Positions 62,918-64,000 of a stretch of 64,000 bases of DNA are shown here, piece after piece. The stretch is taken from positions 248,001 to 312,000 of the forward strand of contig NZ_JAAIVJ010000002.1 in assembly GCF_011008935.1 (NCBI RefSeq), written 5' to 3'. This stretch comes from Tabrizicola oligotrophica (lineage in GTDB: Bacteria; Pseudomonadota; Alphaproteobacteria; Rhodobacterales; Rhodobacteraceae). Both the position numbers and the translations under genes were made by a program. The number at the start of each line of letters is the position of its first letter. The stretch's first letter is position 1. Under the pieces are notes generated by a model. That model had not been told where the DNA came from. It ran no database searches and saw only the letters and a program-made list of their open reading frames with translations.

Positions 62918-63095
62918 CACGAGAAAAACCAGTTCTCGCAACCGGCGTATTGGCGCCCGTCTTGGCCCGGTTTTGGCGTGCAGGAAGGTTGCCGCGCTGA
63001 GTGGCAAACCTGATCTGCGCGCCGAAACCATGAGGAGTGGCCGCCGAACCGTGCTATGGTCTTCCCTTGGTTCTCTTGATGGGGGGCGAACGATC

Positions 63096-63491
63096 ATGTC
63101 GTTAGGCGTCGAAACCATTAGGAATATCGCGGAAACCTACACTCTTGCGTGGAACTCTGGTGATCCGGAGCGGGTGGCGGGCTGTTATGCCCGCGACGGA
63201 GACATCGTCATCAATCGCGGAACCCCATGGCAGGGGCGGGCAAGGATCGCAGAAATGGCGGCCGGATTTTATGCCGACGTGAACAACATGCGAGTGATCC
63301 TCGACGACTTGCGCATCGCGGGCGATCATGTCGCCTTCATCTGGACCTTTACCGGCCAACATGCCGGAACGGGGCACTCTCTGGACGTTCAGGGCTGGGA
63401 AGAGTGGGATCTTGGGCCGGACGGCTCCATCGCGGCGTCAAGGGGATGGTATGACGCCGAGGACTATGCCCGGCAAGTCGCCGGTCCTTGA
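63096..63491 (+). CDS. SnoaL/NTF2-like domain protein
   Basis: A 131-residue NTF2-fold protein. IRNIAETYTLAWNSGDPERVAGCYARDGDIVINRG gives the first helices and strand of the SnoaL-like family. HVAFIWTFTGQHAGTGHSLDVQGWEEWDL gives the curved-sheet core with the conserved polar pocket. It may be a small hydrolase, isomerase or ligand-binding protein. An in-frame ATG at 62973 is less likely. A ribosome-site-like GGGGGG is ahead of the chosen start. Confidence 0.75.
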   Translation: MSLGVETIRNIAETYTLAWNSGDPERVAGCYARDGDIVINRGTPWQGRARIAEMAAGFYADVNNMRVILDDLRIAGDHVAFIWTFTGQHAGTGHSLDVQGWEEWDLGPDGSIAASRGWYDAEDYARQVAGP

Positions 63492-63693
63492 CCCACCCGT
63501 CATGGGCCCATGCGTTTGGGGGCGGTCGCGTCGCGCGGCGGTGCGTCGTGGTTGAACAACCTTGCAGGCAGGCTGGCCCCTGCCGCTGCAGGTCTGGTGC
63601 CCACATGGCGAAAATCGCATCACTCGTGGCGGAAACGACGCGGGTTTTCACGAGCGCCCGGCCTAGGTTCGGATCAGAACAGGAGGGCCGCCC

Positions 63694-64000
63694 ATGCGCT
63701 ATTCGGGGTTTCGCGTCATTGCCGAGGCATTGACCGGGCATAAGGGCTGGAAGCCCGTCTGGCGCGATCCGGCGCCCAAGGCCGAGTATGACTACATCAT
63801 CGTCGGCGGCGGCGGGCATGGGCTGGCGACGGCCTATTATCTGGCCAAGGAATTCCGGCAGGCCCGCATCGCGGTGCTGGAAAAGGGTTATCTCGGTGGC
63901 GGCAACGTCGGGCGGAATACCACGATCATCCGGTCGAACTACCTTTTGGATGGCAACGAGCCGTTCTACGAATTCTCGCTGAAGCTCTGGGAAGGGCTGG
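63694..64000 (+). CDS. soxB: Sarcosine oxidase beta subunit (runs off window)
   Basis: The first 102 codons of a gene continuing beyond the window. [20 protein letters not shown] is followed by [20 protein letters not shown] (the FAD-binding GxGxxG) and [20 protein letters not shown]. This matches the beta subunit of heterotetrameric sarcosine oxidase, which oxidises sarcosine with tetrahydrofolate. A textbook AGGAGG ribosome site is present. The soxDAG partners would be expected downstream. Confidence 0.9.
   Translation, partial: MRYSGFRVIAEALTGHKGWKPVWRDPAPKAEYDYIIVGGGGHGLATAYYLAKEFRQARIAVLEKGYLGGGNVGRNTTIIRSNYLLDGNEPFYEFSLKLWEGL

Overview
The window reads as chromosome from a GC-rich alphaproteobacterium of the Rhodobacteraceae (Rhodobacter/Cereibacter/Gemmobacter type). 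The evidence is a TrcR/DUF1013 cell-cycle regulator, a universal stress gene divergent from ccoNOQP with FNR boxes between them, a separate ccoGHIS cluster, a TIGR02186-TauE pair, a DUF599 protein, and strongly G/C-ending codons. I saw no rRNA, tRNA, CRISPR array, integrase or intact insertion sequence. About 70 genes are supported, mostly in tight operons with ATGA overlaps.

Layout. 1-10.2 kb: exopolysaccharide locus (glycosyltransferases, Wzx-type flippase, rmlC-B-D-A for dTDP-rhamnose, an ExoY-like initiating transferase, a split Wzz/BY-kinase-like pair). 10.2-15 kb: RNase T2, TrcR, a secreted subtilisin with P-domain and RTX repeats, and a universal stress protein. 15-24.5 kb: cbb3 oxidase structural genes ccoNOQP and assembly genes ccoGHIS, separated by a small gene, a LysR regulator and a candidate FNR-controlled small RNA. 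24.8-29.9 kb: small secreted protein, glycolate oxidase glcDEF, DUF599 protein. 29.9-37.6 kb: a long minus-strand fatty/branched acyl-CoA degradation cluster headed by a MerR regulator with a LiuR-like operator, carrying two tandem cupins and a glutathione S-transferase relic. 37.8-40.6 kb: ZIP transporter and multicopper oxidase, divergent from mntR. 40.8-49.5 kb: nitronate monooxygenase, LuxR-type regulator, polyamine-type ABC transporter, 5-aminopentanamidase-like amidase and trimethylamine-dehydrogenase-like flavoprotein, probably an amine-catabolism module. 49.5-55 kb: second MerR, two PaaI thioesterases, MATE, TIGR02186-TauE, EamA. 55.1-56 kb: degenerating remains of a ProW-type permease and an aldehyde dehydrogenase. 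56-60 kb: methyltransferase divergent from an iron/siderophore-type ABC transporter. 60-64 kb: adenine deaminase, GNAT, cupin, SnoaL-like protein and the start of sarcosine oxidase beta.

The most interesting signals are non-coding: a probable sRNA with its own FNR box between the two cco operons; helically phased GGCAA direct repeats upstream of two exopolysaccharide transcription units; a perfect 16-bp palindrome between the LuxR gene and its ABC operon; a palindrome filling the promoter spacer at mntR/multicopper oxidase; and paired inverted repeats overlapping back-to-back promoters at the iron transporter.
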